Made by a program: the position numbers and the translations under genes. From positions 1 to 64,000 of the forward strand of contig CAMDNQ010000019.1 of NCBI GenBank assembly GCA_945903265.1: 64,000 bases of DNA. The letters are read 5' to 3'. Position 1 is the stretch's first letter, and every line of letters starts with the position of its first letter. The DNA comes from Candidatus Sulfopaludibacter sp. SbA3. GTDB taxonomy: Bacteria > Acidobacteriota > Vicinamibacteria > Vicinamibacterales > UBA2999. The notes under the pieces are model-generated. The model saw only the letters and a program-made list of their open reading frames with translations. It ran no database searches and was not told the DNA's origin. This document shows positions 50,988 to 59,269 of the stretch, piece by piece.

Positions 50988-52313
50988 TCAAATCGTGATC
51001 GTCGGAAAAACTATACCTCCGAAGATCAGCCAGGCCAGCACGAGCGTCCAGGCGACGTTGAACGCCTGCGCGAGCACGAACGCGGCGAGCGGACGCCCGT
51101 TGTCGAACGTCAGCAGATCGCTGACCCGCGCCTCGAGGCCGATGGCCACGAACGCGAGCGCAAACCAGATCGTCCTCATGGATCCGATGGCGCCTTTCGT
51201 CTGGTCGACCATCGCCGGCGTGAGCACGAACGAGAAGACGAGCGATGCGGCGACGAACCCGATGACAAACTTGGGGAACCGCTGCCAGATGACGCCGATG
51301 CCGGTCGCCTGCGGGCCCTGACCGGTCGGATGCCGCATGGCCCACCACGCCGAGAGCACGACCGCGGCGACGCCGATGAGGACGTTCTGCGAAAACTTCA
51401 CGATCGTCCCGACTTTCATCGTCGTCTCCGACACGAGGGCGCCGGCCGCCGTCACCGACGCGGTCGTGTCGAGCGTCCCGCCCATCCATGCCCCGGCGAC
51501 GGCGTCGGGGATTCCAGCCACGCGCGCCACCCAGGGCATGAGGATGATCATCGGCACCGCCACCACGAGTACGAGCGCCGTGATGTAGCTCAGCTTGCGG
51601 CGGTCTCCCTGAATCGCGCCGCAGGCGGCAATGGCCGCCGACACACCGCAGATCGACACGGCGGTGGCCAGCATCACGGCAAGCTCCTCGTCGACGCGGA
51701 ACTTCTTCGCGAGCCAGAACGCCACGTACCAGACGACGACCACCACGCCGACCGCCTGAAGAATGCCGAGCACTCCTGCGGCGACGACGTCGGAGAACAG
51801 AATCGTGGCGCCCATGATGACGAGTCCGGTCTTGATGAACAGCTCGGATCGTGCCGCGGATCGGATCGCCGCGCTCGCGCCGCCGAGATGGCTCACGAGC
51901 AATCCGATGGCAAGGGCGAAGATGACGTACTCGATGCCGAACGCCAGCGACTGCTGGTGGCCCGCCGCGACCATCGACAGCCACGCGAGGCCGAAGAGGA
52001 GCGGGAACCCGCGCGTATACCGGGCCAGGTCAACGCTCCCCTCGAGCGTCAGCGCGACGGCCGACAGAATGCCGATGCCGACGCCTGCCGCGATCCAGCC
52101 GCCGACCACGGCGGGCGCGAAGAGGCTAAGGAGAGACGCGCCGTCACCGCCCCACTTGAGCCCCGGGAGCGCAGGCACGGCACCGAGGAGGGCGAGCCCG
52201 AGCACGACCACGCCAAGAATCACGGCAAGCCAGTCTTCGTGAATCCGCATGGCTGGCAGCGGTGCCCGCGCCACGCTCACGCTGTCGGCGGTTTGAACGT
52301 TCTCAATCATCAT
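50988..52313 (-). CDS. YeiH/UPF0324 family putative sulfate or sulfonate exporter
   Basis: A 441-residue membrane protein with about 10-11 segments. The family signature ATAVSICGVSAAIAACGAI is present, as are GLVIMGATILF and the TLDTTASVTAAGALVS loop. The N-terminal region carries an extra pair of segments compared with E. coli YeiH. Homologues are proposed to export sulfate or related anions, which is weakly supported experimentally. Starts at ATG 52313, ATG 52310 and TTG 52322 are all possible; a short duplicated GAGCAGGATGAT sequence surrounds them. Downstream is an alcohol dehydrogenase gene. Confidence 0.88.
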   Translation of the reverse strand: MMIENVQTADSVSVARAPLPAMRIHEDWLAVILGVVVLGLALLGAVPALPGLKWGGDGASLLSLFAPAVVGGWIAAGVGIGILSAVALTLEGSVDLARYTRGFPLLFGLAWLSMVAAGHQQSLAFGIEYVIFALAIGLLVSHLGGASAAIRSAARSELFIKTGLVIMGATILFSDVVAAGVLGILQAVGVVVVVWYVAFWLAKKFRVDEELAVMLATAVSICGVSAAIAACGAIQGDRRKLSYITALVLVVAVPMIILMPWVARVAGIPDAVAGAWMGGTLDTTASVTAAGALVSETTMKVGTIVKFSQNVLIGVAAVVLSAWWAMRHPTGQGPQATGIGVIWQRFPKFVIGFVAASLVFSFVLTPAMVDQTKGAIGSMRTIWFALAFVAIGLEARVSDLLTFDNGRPLAAFVLAQAFNVAWTLVLAWLIFGGIVFPTITI

Positions 52314-52340
52314 CCTGCTCAATCATCCTGCTCGAAACGC

Positions 52341-52378
52341 AAAAAGGCCCGGGAAGCGTCTGCCTCCCGGGCCTTATC
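52341..52378 (-). terminator. Rho-independent terminator
   Basis: On the minus strand AAGGCCCGGGA, a short loop and TCCCGGGCCTT are followed by a T-run. It would end transcripts from the TonB-like gene at 52519 before they reach the YeiH gene. Confidence 0.85.
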
Positions 52379-52480
52379 GAATGCTGTGTGTTAGATGCTT
52401 AGAAACTGGCGGGTGCGGACACAGCGCGGCCCATGGAGACTTGTGCTCCACGACAACAACACGCGCAGGTCACGACCGCA

Positions 52481-52502
52481 GACACGATATTTCATCGTGT
52501 CA
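52481..52502. repeat. Perfect small palindrome after the TonB-like gene
   Basis: GACACGAT, ATTTC and ATCGTGTC form a hairpin in the gap 52379-52518. The rest of that gap shows nothing recognisable. It could be an operator or an extra termination signal. Confidence 0.5.
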
Positions 52503-52518
52503 TACGGGTATTGGAGAG

Positions 52519-53412
52519 TCAAATACCCGGCTGGGACGCCACCGTAATCTGGATGCGTTTACGGAACTTCACAGGCTTCCCATCTGCCCGCGCGGGATAG
52601 TACTGCCACCGGTTCGCGGCAGCGGTAACGAGCTCGTCGTAGGCAGCGCCGAGTGATACGAGGGTGCTCGCGGCCTCCACCATCCCCATCTCGTTGATGA
52701 CGACTTCGATGACGCCGGTCATGCCCCCGGGACGGATCCGGCCCGGATACTTCGGCAGCTCCTGCTGGATGGCAATCGGGGCGGTGACCTTCGCGTCCTC
52801 GCCGCTGTAGATACGGGGCTCAGGCACAGGGGCCGCGGCCACCGGAGCGGGAGGCGGAGGAGGCGGAATCGCCTTGACGCTCAAGTCGTGAAAGCCTGTC
52901 GCCAGTGTTCGCAGGTCTGACAGCGGCGACTGCGCGGCAGCCTGCGTCATGTCGGGGTCGGACACGGTATCGACCACGCGCTTGAAACCCGACGCGGCCA
53001 CCGCATACTCCTGCCGATCGAATGCCGCCTTCGCCTGCTGATAATTCTGCTGAATCAGCGACGGAAGCAGCCGGCGCCGCGCATCGCTGAACACGGTCCG
53101 CATGCGCGGCGAGACATCGTCGCCGGGACGGAACAGCGGATCCTCGGCAATGATCCCTTCGATCGCCTTGTCGGCCTCGTCACGGCGGCCCACGGCAATC
53201 AGGCACAGCGTGCGATAGACCTCGACCGCCTGCCTGTCGACGGTGCCATGTTTCCCCGCCGCAAGCCCCTCGAGCATCGTCAGCGCATCTTCGTACTCGG
53301 CCGCGGCGTAGAGCGCGCGCGCGGTGTCAATCGGATTGGCAATCGGACCCTGCGCGCGGGCTTCGGGCGCAATGAGGACGAGCAGCAGCAGGCAGGAGAG
53401 CGTGGTGCGCAT
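52519..53412 (-). CDS. Periplasmic protein with a TonB C-terminal-like domain
   Basis: A 297-residue exported protein (signal MRTTLSCLLLLVLIAPEARAQ). Residues about 25-110 look like helical repeats (TARALYAAAEYEDALTMLEGL). A proline run precedes the last domain. Residues about 215-295 resemble a TonB C-terminal domain: LPKYPGRIRPGGMTGVIEVV, then ANRWQYYPARADGKPVKFRKRIQI. There is no N-terminal membrane anchor, so it is not a typical TonB. ATG 53412 overlaps the pseudokinase stop (TGATG), so the two proteins are made together. It may bind periplasmic or outer-membrane partners. Confidence 0.83.
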   Translation of the reverse strand: MRTTLSCLLLLVLIAPEARAQGPIANPIDTARALYAAAEYEDALTMLEGLAAGKHGTVDRQAVEVYRTLCLIAVGRRDEADKAIEGIIAEDPLFRPGDDVSPRMRTVFSDARRRLLPSLIQQNYQQAKAAFDRQEYAVAASGFKRVVDTVSDPDMTQAAAQSPLSDLRTLATGFHDLSVKAIPPPPPPAPVAAAPVPEPRIYSGEDAKVTAPIAIQQELPKYPGRIRPGGMTGVIEVVINEMGMVEAASTLVSLGAAYDELVTAAANRWQYYPARADGKPVKFRKRIQITVASQPGI

Positions 53413-55580
53413 CACCGTTTCCTCATATCGACGCTGAGACGCGACGGGGCCTTCAGCGACACGGTCGTGCGCACGACCTGTTCACCGAGCTCCGGATGGC
53501 GGAAGACGACTTCGTGCGGCCCGATCGGAAGGGCGTGGTTGCCGATCGGCGTCTCGCCAATCCGCTCGCCGTCGATCCAGACGTCGGCCCATGGCTGCGC
53601 GTTGAGCGCCAGGGCGCCGTTGGGCCACTCCACCTTCACCGACGCCACCTGGCCCGGCGCCACGGTAATGGTGCGTGTCGCGCGGTAGCCGAGCGCGTCA
53701 TTGACGATGTCGAGCTCGTGGCGGCCGGCGGCCACCATGATGCGATCGCTGCGGCTGGTGCCGAGGAGTTTCAGGTCTTCGTAGATCTGGACTTCGGCCG
53801 GCGCCGAGATCGCAATCCATGCGGAGACCGGCGCGCCCTGCGCCGACGCACTCATCGGCACGACGAGGGACGCGGTCGTGCCCGCGGCCACCGTGACCTC
53901 GTGCGTCACCGAGCCGGCGTCGTTCGTCAGCACCACGAGATGGACCCCCGGAAACAGCCCCTCGAGCGTTGCCGGCGTGACGCCGCGGAGCGTGCCGTCC
54001 ACGGTCAGGCGTGCGCCGGCCGGATTGCTGCTGATGGCGAGCTGCCCTGTATCCGGTCCCGCCTTCGGAAGATCGATCACCTGCGAGATCGTCCCGCCGG
54101 CGGTGATCGTGAGCGGAATCACACGCGGCTCGCCGTCGCCCACGACGCGCAGCACATGCGAGCCTGGCGCAAGTTCGAGGGTCAGCGGCGTGACGCCGCG
54201 CGGCCGGTCGTCAATCAGTACCGCCGCTCCAGCCGGCATCGTTTCGACGACGAGGATGCCGGGCGCCTCGGCGGAGGCCGCGGGAATCAGGTACCAGCGT
54301 CCGAGCATCGCGCCGGCAGAGGCCACGGCGAAGAGCACAGCAGCGGCGACGAGCGCCCGTGGACGCCATGAACTCGCGGGGGCAGAAGGTGCGAGAAGTG
54401 CGGGAGGTGCGAGGGGTGCAAAACGTGTAGACGGAGGTTCAGAAGGTTCAGCAGATTCCGAAGGTGCGGCAAATTCAGCGCGGGCAGGGCGGACAACAAG
54501 TGCGGGCACGTGCGCTGCCGGCGCGGCGGATGTCTGAGCCGGCGCCTGGACCGACGTCTGAACCGGCGCCGGGACTGGCGTCGGGACCGGTGTCTGGACT
54601 GGCGTCGCGACCGACGCCGCCTTCGGCATCGCGACGTAGCGGGTGCAATCCGTGATGAACGCCTTCAGCGCCGTCAGCTGCGAGGTGTAGTCGCCGGTGC
54701 CGAGGGCGCGATCGAGCTCCACGCGTGCGTCGGTGGCCGAGGCAAACGACTGGCGCGCATCGAGCTGCAGCGCGCGTGTCAGCCAGACCCGCAGCGCGGC
54801 GGGAAGCGGCTCGATACCGCCGGCGGCTGTGAGGCCCCACGCCCCCTCCGAGAGCGTAGCCACGCGGTCGGGATACTCCTCGACTTCGAGAGGGCGGCCC
54901 AGAATCAGCGCCAGCGCGACGGCGCCGATCTGGGTCACGTCCGTCCGCTGATCGAACGTCGCCGGACCCGCCGATTTCGGCAGCACGATCCGCAGTTCCT
55001 TCCAGTAGCGGTCATGCGACAGACGCAGCTCCTCGAGTGCGCTGCCAAGCATGTAGTCGACCACGACCAGGCGTCCGCTCGGCGTGACGATAATGCGCTC
55101 GGGCGCAATACTTCCGTGGCCTGTGCCAGGCAGGCGCTCGTGCAGCATGGCGACGGCGGGCACGAGCTGGCGGATCACGCACAACGCGGCATTGATCTCG
55201 ACCGACAGGAGCTGCTGTTTCGCCACGGTGAGCAGACTGGACAGCCGCACGCCCGGGACGCGATCCGACACGACGCCCAGCGCGCCGGACGGCAGGCGCA
55301 GGACTCCGCGTACCCGTGCGTACGAGGTGTTCTGAAACGCGGCGAGCGCACTCACTCGTTCGCGCAGGGTGGCCTCGAATGACTCGGCACTCGCGAGATC
55401 GTCTCGGATTTCCAGCAGCTCCAGCGGTTCGCCGCCGGGACCGACGGCATGAAAGCGCTTGCCCAGCGCATCCTCGAAGACCGGGCGTGGCGACGTCGAC
55501 GCAGCGGATGTAATGGTGTCCATAGGTCCTGCCGCTCGCCGGTGTGCGAGTTCCGTACCCTCGTCATGCGGCACCGACAT
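53412..55580 (-). CDS. Transmembrane pseudokinase with PEGA domains
   Basis: A 722-residue protein. Residues about 35-310 are a kinase-like fold: LRLPSGALGVVSDRVPG, HGSIAPERIIVTPSGRLVVVDY. The HRD aspartate is replaced (H155-G-S), and no VAIK lysine is evident, so phosphotransfer is unlikely. A Pro/Thr/Gln linker (about 325-400) and one membrane segment (ALVAAAVLFAVASAGAMLG) follow. The C-terminal part has four PEGA-like sandwiches, as in NPAGARLTVDGTLRGVTPATL. ATG 55580 is listed; ATG 55523 is an alternative. The layout suggests a cytoplasmic sensor linked to a periplasmic wall-binding part. Confidence 0.87.
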   Translation of the reverse strand: MSVPHDEGTELAHRRAAGPMDTITSAASTSPRPVFEDALGKRFHAVGPGGEPLELLEIRDDLASAESFEATLRERVSALAAFQNTSYARVRGVLRLPSGALGVVSDRVPGVRLSSLLTVAKQQLLSVEINAALCVIRQLVPAVAMLHERLPGTGHGSIAPERIIVTPSGRLVVVDYMLGSALEELRLSHDRYWKELRIVLPKSAGPATFDQRTDVTQIGAVALALILGRPLEVEEYPDRVATLSEGAWGLTAAGGIEPLPAALRVWLTRALQLDARQSFASATDARVELDRALGTGDYTSQLTALKAFITDCTRYVAMPKAASVATPVQTPVPTPVPAPVQTSVQAPAQTSAAPAAHVPALVVRPARAEFAAPSESAEPSEPPSTRFAPLAPPALLAPSAPASSWRPRALVAAAVLFAVASAGAMLGRWYLIPAASAEAPGILVVETMPAGAAVLIDDRPRGVTPLTLELAPGSHVLRVVGDGEPRVIPLTITAGGTISQVIDLPKAGPDTGQLAISSNPAGARLTVDGTLRGVTPATLEGLFPGVHLVVLTNDAGSVTHEVTVAAGTTASLVVPMSASAQGAPVSAWIAISAPAEVQIYEDLKLLGTSRSDRIMVAAGRHELDIVNDALGYRATRTITVAPGQVASVKVEWPNGALALNAQPWADVWIDGERIGETPIGNHALPIGPHEVVFRHPELGEQVVRTTVSLKAPSRLSVDMRKR

Positions 55581-55721
55581 GTCGCCTCAAGTGCTTCAAA
55601 TGGTGATGCTTGGCGTGCTCGCGCGGCACACCCGCTCGCGCGCACCGCGCCCGCGCATTACAGGTTCGGGGCGCCCCGGAAGATTTCTGTTATCGTGTCC
55701 GGACCAATGAGGAGGAACAGC

Positions 55722-56582
55722 ATGCTTTGCAGAACCGTGCACGCGCTGATGGTGATCGCCGTCCTTACGGCAGTGCCGTCCGCCGCGACCGCGCAGACCG
55801 TTGAAGACCGGACGCAGGATCGCGTGGCCTTCCCGGCGCACAAGATCGTCGGCAACCTGTATTACGTAGGCACGGGGACGCTCAACTCGTACCTGATTAC
55901 GACCCCGCAGGGTCACATCCTCATCAACACCAACTTCGAGGAGACCGTTCCCCTCATGGAACAGTCACTGGCGAAGCTCGGATACAAGTGGTCGGACGTG
56001 AAGGTCATTCTTGGCAGCCACGCGCATGGCGATCACATGCAGGCGAACGCGGCCGTCAAGGAGCTCACGGGCGGCGCTCAGGTAATGGCGATGGAACAGG
56101 ACGTCGCCGCGCTGAAGGGGATGAAAATCCCGAGCGGCAAGGCGTCCTCTATTGACCGTGTCATCAAGGACGGCGAGACCGTGACGTTCGGCGGCGTGTC
56201 CCTCAAGGCGCATCTGACCCCCGGCCACACGCGCGGGTGCACGACCTGGGAATTCCCCGTCCAGGACGCCGGACGCACCTACAACGTCGTCATTGCCTGC
56301 GGCGGCCTGCAGGAAGATGCGACGCTGGTCAACAACAAGAACTACCCCGAAATTGCGGATCACTTCGCGCAGAGCATCAAGAAGTACAAGACGCTCAAGC
56401 CGGACATCTTCCTCTCCGCGCACAGCTGGATGTTCGATCTCGCGGGCAAGTACAAGCGCCTGAACGCCGGCGCCAACCCCAATCCGTACATCGACCCCAC
56501 CGGATACCAGGCGTGGGTCGCGAACATGGAAAAGAACTGGAATTCGCTGATCGCCGAGCAGAAAGCCGCGGCGGCGAAATAA
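55722..56582 (+). CDS. Exported subclass B3-like MBL-fold hydrolase
   Basis: A 286-residue protein with signal MLCRTVHALMVIAVLTAVPSAATAQ. The zinc motif SHAHGDH is canonical (H100, H102, D104, H105). Other ligands are the histidines in TPGHTRGCTTWEF and SAHSWMFD. The spacing fits subclass B3. GGAGG lies 6 bases before ATG 55722, which I prefer to the upstream ATG 55707. It stands alone between the divergent pseudokinase gene and a hairpin-rich convergent gap. It could be a beta-lactamase or a lactonase-like enzyme; sequence alone does not decide. Confidence 0.92.
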   Translation: MLCRTVHALMVIAVLTAVPSAATAQTVEDRTQDRVAFPAHKIVGNLYYVGTGTLNSYLITTPQGHILINTNFEETVPLMEQSLAKLGYKWSDVKVILGSHAHGDHMQANAAVKELTGGAQVMAMEQDVAALKGMKIPSGKASSIDRVIKDGETVTFGGVSLKAHLTPGHTRGCTTWEFPVQDAGRTYNVVIACGGLQEDATLVNNKNYPEIADHFAQSIKKYKTLKPDIFLSAHSWMFDLAGKYKRLNAGANPNPYIDPTGYQAWVANMEKNWNSLIAEQKAAAAK

Positions 56583-56596
56583 GGCAGGAAACGAAC

Positions 56597-56656
56597 GGCG
56601 GGCCGCCGGACATACGCCGGCGGCCGCCATGGGCGCGCGCGGCTTACGCCGCGCGG
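56597..56656. terminator. Two adjacent GC-rich hairpins between convergent genes
   Basis: GGCGGGCCGCCGG pairs with CCGGCGGCCGCC around 56597-56627. GCGCGCGGC pairs with GCCGCGCG around 56633-56656, entering the last codons of the small minus-strand gene. Probable two-way termination without a T-run. Confidence 0.5.
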
Positions 56657-56946
56657 CCGGTGAGCGCCGACCCGAAGGTCGGTGTGAACGGCGACGGCCC
56701 CGAGTAGGACACGACCTTCCAACCCGTTTCGCGCAGCGAGCTGGCAATCGACGCGTGCCGCTGCAGCGCGTCCAGCCCCGACTCAAATGCCTCGCTATCA
56801 CCCTGCGACTTGTCCCAGTGAGGGACGAGCGCGAGCACATAGCGACGCTGATTCGACAGCCGCGTGAGCTGACAGGTCATGAAGTGGTTGCCACGGCGGA
56901 AGATCCAGCGCAGCACATTCTGTGACGGTGACGTCGTCTTCTTCAT
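56644..56946 (-). CDS. Small hypothetical protein
   Basis: A 100-residue protein opening with MKKTTSPSQNVLRWIFRRG. It contains HFMTCQLTRLSNQRRYVLALVPHWD and a helical LDALQRHASIASSLRETGWKV. It has no signal or membrane segment. Small proteins with this VLRWIFRRG opening are familiar to me from related genomes, but no function is known. A weak GGGC precedes ATG 56946. Longer frames to 57288 cross the next gene. It may be a regulator or a cytoplasmic accessory protein. Confidence 0.6.
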   Translation of the reverse strand: MKKTTSPSQNVLRWIFRRGNHFMTCQLTRLSNQRRYVLALVPHWDKSQGDSEAFESGLDALQRHASIASSLRETGWKVVSYSGPSPFTPTFGSALTGRAA

Positions 56947-57023
56947 GCTGCCCAGTTGAGCAAGTGGGATGCCAATTCTGAGCGGGCGGGAAAACAAGCA
57001 GCCCGGCTGTAGAAATCTGCGTT

Positions 57024-57677
57024 TTATCGAGCGAAACAGTAGAAACGGCCCGCCCCGCCGCGCGGAGCCGTGTTCGCGCAGTTCTGATTCGTGTGGGCGG
57101 CATTCCAGGAGGACAGCGTTCCGGCCGTCGACTGATTCCCACCCATGCCGTCGGAATGTCCTACCTGGGCGACGTCGCCCGCGGAGCCTGACATCCAATC
57201 GCCGCATGTCAGGCCGGCCGCCAGCGTCCCATCCGCGTTCGACCCGGTCAGGATGTCGTGTTCGTTCGGCGACGGCGATCCGGTCCACTGGCCGTTGATC
57301 CGCCGTCCGCGCTCATCGACGAACACCGACGCCTCGCCCGTGCGGGCGTGGAGCTCCGCGACGCTGCCCGCGACCAGCAGGCCGTTGGCGTTGTACCAGG
57401 GACCAGCACCGATGCGATCGCGCGCGTGGGTGGGTCGATTGCCGTTCGCGGAGTCACTCTGGACGCTGAGGTACGCCCGCCAGGTCCGGCCCGCGCCCGC
57501 GGCCCGCGCCAGCTGCTGGCACGTGGCGTCAGCACCGGCGAGGCCTCCGAGATTACCCGTCACGCTCGTCGTGCTGGTCACAAAGAATCCAAGCGGTTGC
57601 CCGGACGGCGTGGTTGGCGACGGTTCATCGCACGCGGCGACGGTAGCAAGGAGCAGCAGGACGCCAATACGCTTCAT
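57024..57677 (-). CDS. Endostatin/C-type-lectin-fold lipoprotein (DUF1554-like)
   Basis: A 217-residue lipoprotein (signal MKRIGVLLLLATVAAC). The mature domain begins FFVTSTTSVTGNLGGLAGAD and ends GGAGRFYCFAR, the pattern of bacterial proteins related to the collagen XVIII NC10/endostatin fold. Four cysteines at positions typical of the fold suggest two disulphides (TCQQLA, TCGDWM, NCANT, FYCFA). A surface binding role is likely. ATG 57677 is preferred because it opens the signal; GTG 57689 is an alternative. It is 18 bases after the NHL gene's stop on the same strand. Confidence 0.85.
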   Translation of the reverse strand: MKRIGVLLLLATVAACDEPSPTTPSGQPLGFFVTSTTSVTGNLGGLAGADATCQQLARAAGAGRTWRAYLSVQSDSANGNRPTHARDRIGAGPWYNANGLLVAGSVAELHARTGEASVFVDERGRRINGQWTGSPSPNEHDILTGSNADGTLAAGLTCGDWMSGSAGDVAQVGHSDGMGGNQSTAGTLSSWNAAHTNQNCANTAPRGGAGRFYCFAR

Positions 57678-57695
57678 GCGGCTTCCCACTTTGAG

Positions 57696-58787
57696 TTACT
57701 GGCGGACGTACTTCGTGATGCCCCGGAGCTGTGCTTCAGCCGTGTACAAATTGCCAGCCGCGTCGATGGCGATGCCTTCGCCCATCTGTCCATCCGCGAG
57801 ATCAGGGGTCGCATGCGGCGGAATGAACGTCGTCACCTTGCCGTCCTTGAGGCTTCCGATCCGGATTCCTCTCCGCCACCCGGGATGCCTTGGTTCGTCC
57901 GACTCCGAGTCGGCGGTGTAGATCATGTCGTTCGCGTCGATCGCCAGGCCGCTGCTCCGGCCGAAGTTGTGGAGCTCGGCGATGAACTTCCCCTCCTTCG
58001 TCAGGATCTGGACGCGGTGGTTGTGACGGTCGGCGACGATCAGCCGGCCCTGAGAATCGAACTCCAGCGCGTGCGGCGTTCGGAACTCGCCAGGCCCCGT
58101 GCCGGTGCGGCCGATCATCCGGAGGAACTTCCCGTTCCTGTCAAACACGGAAATGCGGCCAACCAGGTTCGGGCCGGCAACGTTTGAGTGGCTTTCAGCA
58201 ACGTACACGTCACCATTGGCTGGGTCGGTGAGCACGTCCGTCGGCTCGGTCACGGCCTCAGGAGGATTCCCACTCACCCCGGGCTTGCCGAGTGTCATGA
58301 GCACCCTGCCCTCGGGACTGAACTTGATGACGACGCTCCCCTTGCCGGCTGCGCCCGGACCAGAGTCAGCCACCCACACATTGCCGTCGCGATCCACGTG
58401 GATACCGTGCGGCCATACGAACAGGCCGGCGCCAAAGCTGCGGACTTCCTTCCCTGAGGCATCGAACAGGTGCACGGGGTTCGCCGTGCTACCGACACAG
58501 CCTGGAGTGGTGCCCGTTGAGCAGCGATCGACGGCCCATACCGACCGTCCATCCCTGTCGATGGCCACGCCGTTCGAGCCGCCCCACGGCCGTTTCTCTG
58601 TATTGAAATGTGCCCAGTCGCGGACGACGCGATAGGGGTTCGCACCGCTGTTGACGGGGGCAACCTTGTCAGTCTGCGGCGTGCCGCCCCGTTGCTGCTG
58701 CCCCTGGGCGCTCGGCACCTCGCGCGCCGCCGCGACGACCACGAGTGACGCAGCAAGGACGCATCTCATGACAGCTGTCTTGGACAT
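57696..58787 (-). CDS. NHL-repeat beta-propeller protein, PAL-like, secreted
   Basis: A 363-residue exported protein (signal about 1-28, ending PSAQG). The propeller blades include GGSNGVAIDRDGRSVWAVDR, WPHGIHVDRDGNVWVADS, EPTDVLTDPANGDVYVAE and TPHALEFDSQGRLIVADRHN. It resembles the lyase domain of peptidylglycine-amidating enzymes and the protein at 31816. Two cysteines near position 100 (RCSTGTTPGC) form a probable disulphide loop. ATG 58787 is supported by a TATAGT 7 bases upstream; the longer frame to 58853 is not. It may bind or cleave a small hydroxylated compound. Confidence 0.87.
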   Translation of the reverse strand: MSKTAVMRCVLAASLVVVAAAREVPSAQGQQQRGGTPQTDKVAPVNSGANPYRVVRDWAHFNTEKRPWGGSNGVAIDRDGRSVWAVDRCSTGTTPGCVGSTANPVHLFDASGKEVRSFGAGLFVWPHGIHVDRDGNVWVADSGPGAAGKGSVVIKFSPEGRVLMTLGKPGVSGNPPEAVTEPTDVLTDPANGDVYVAESHSNVAGPNLVGRISVFDRNGKFLRMIGRTGTGPGEFRTPHALEFDSQGRLIVADRHNHRVQILTKEGKFIAELHNFGRSSGLAIDANDMIYTADSESDEPRHPGWRRGIRIGSLKDGKVTTFIPPHATPDLADGQMGEGIAIDAAGNLYTAEAQLRGITKYVRQ

Positions 58788-58800
58788 GCCCCACACTATA
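58788..58800 (-). promoter_or_regulatory. Predicted leaderless promoter
   Basis: On the minus strand TATAGT (58800-58795) is followed by 7 bases and ATG 58787. No ribosome-binding sequence is present. Confidence 0.45.
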
Positions 58801-58815
58801 CGGCGAATAAGACGG

Positions 58816-59268
58816 CTATCCCTGGCCGTCGTCGCCGCGCTGCTTCTCGCCACTCCGGCGGGGGCGCGCCCTCGTGTTCATCTCGGCGGCGCGCCATACG
58901 AGCCAGATCAGTACCGGCTGCATCGGCAATCGCAGCCACAGGACGATCTGCCACCAAATCGGCGCAGATGACTGCTGCGCACCGATGAGCATCTGGATGT
59001 TCGCCGGAAACACAGCGACAAGCAGCGCGATCAGCCCCCAGCCGGCCCAGTAACGAGTGGGCGACCACGCGAGGCCCAGCGCGCCCGCCAGTTCCGCGGC
59101 GCCGCTCACGGCTACGAGGAGGTCTGCTCGCGGCATCCAGGGCGGCACGATGCTCGCGAATCGATGCGGCGTCAGGAAATGAAACACGCCTGCCGTGGCG
59201 AAGATTGCGATCATTACTCCCCGCGTGCGACGGGTTCGCGATGCGTGATGGGCTGTCGTGGGCACCAC
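58816..59268 (-). CDS. DoxX-like membrane protein
   Basis: A 150-residue inner-membrane protein with four predicted segments: GVMIAIFATAGVFHFLTP, LLVAVSGAAELAGALGLAW, WAGWGLIALLVAVFPANIQM and QPVLIWLVWRAAEM. The FHFLTPHRF and SGAAELAGALGL motifs match the DoxX-like family. The start is GTG 59268, one base after the esterase stop; ATG 59214 is an alternative. It ends with a basic tail (RARPRRSGEKQRG). The role is uncertain; relatives are linked to thiosulfate/quinone oxidation or redox stress. Confidence 0.83.
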   Translation of the reverse strand: MVPTTAHHASRTRRTRGVMIAIFATAGVFHFLTPHRFASIVPPWMPRADLLVAVSGAAELAGALGLAWSPTRYWAGWGLIALLVAVFPANIQMLIGAQQSSAPIWWQIVLWLRLPMQPVLIWLVWRAAEMNTRARPRRSGEKQRGDDGQG

Positions 59269-59269
59269 G

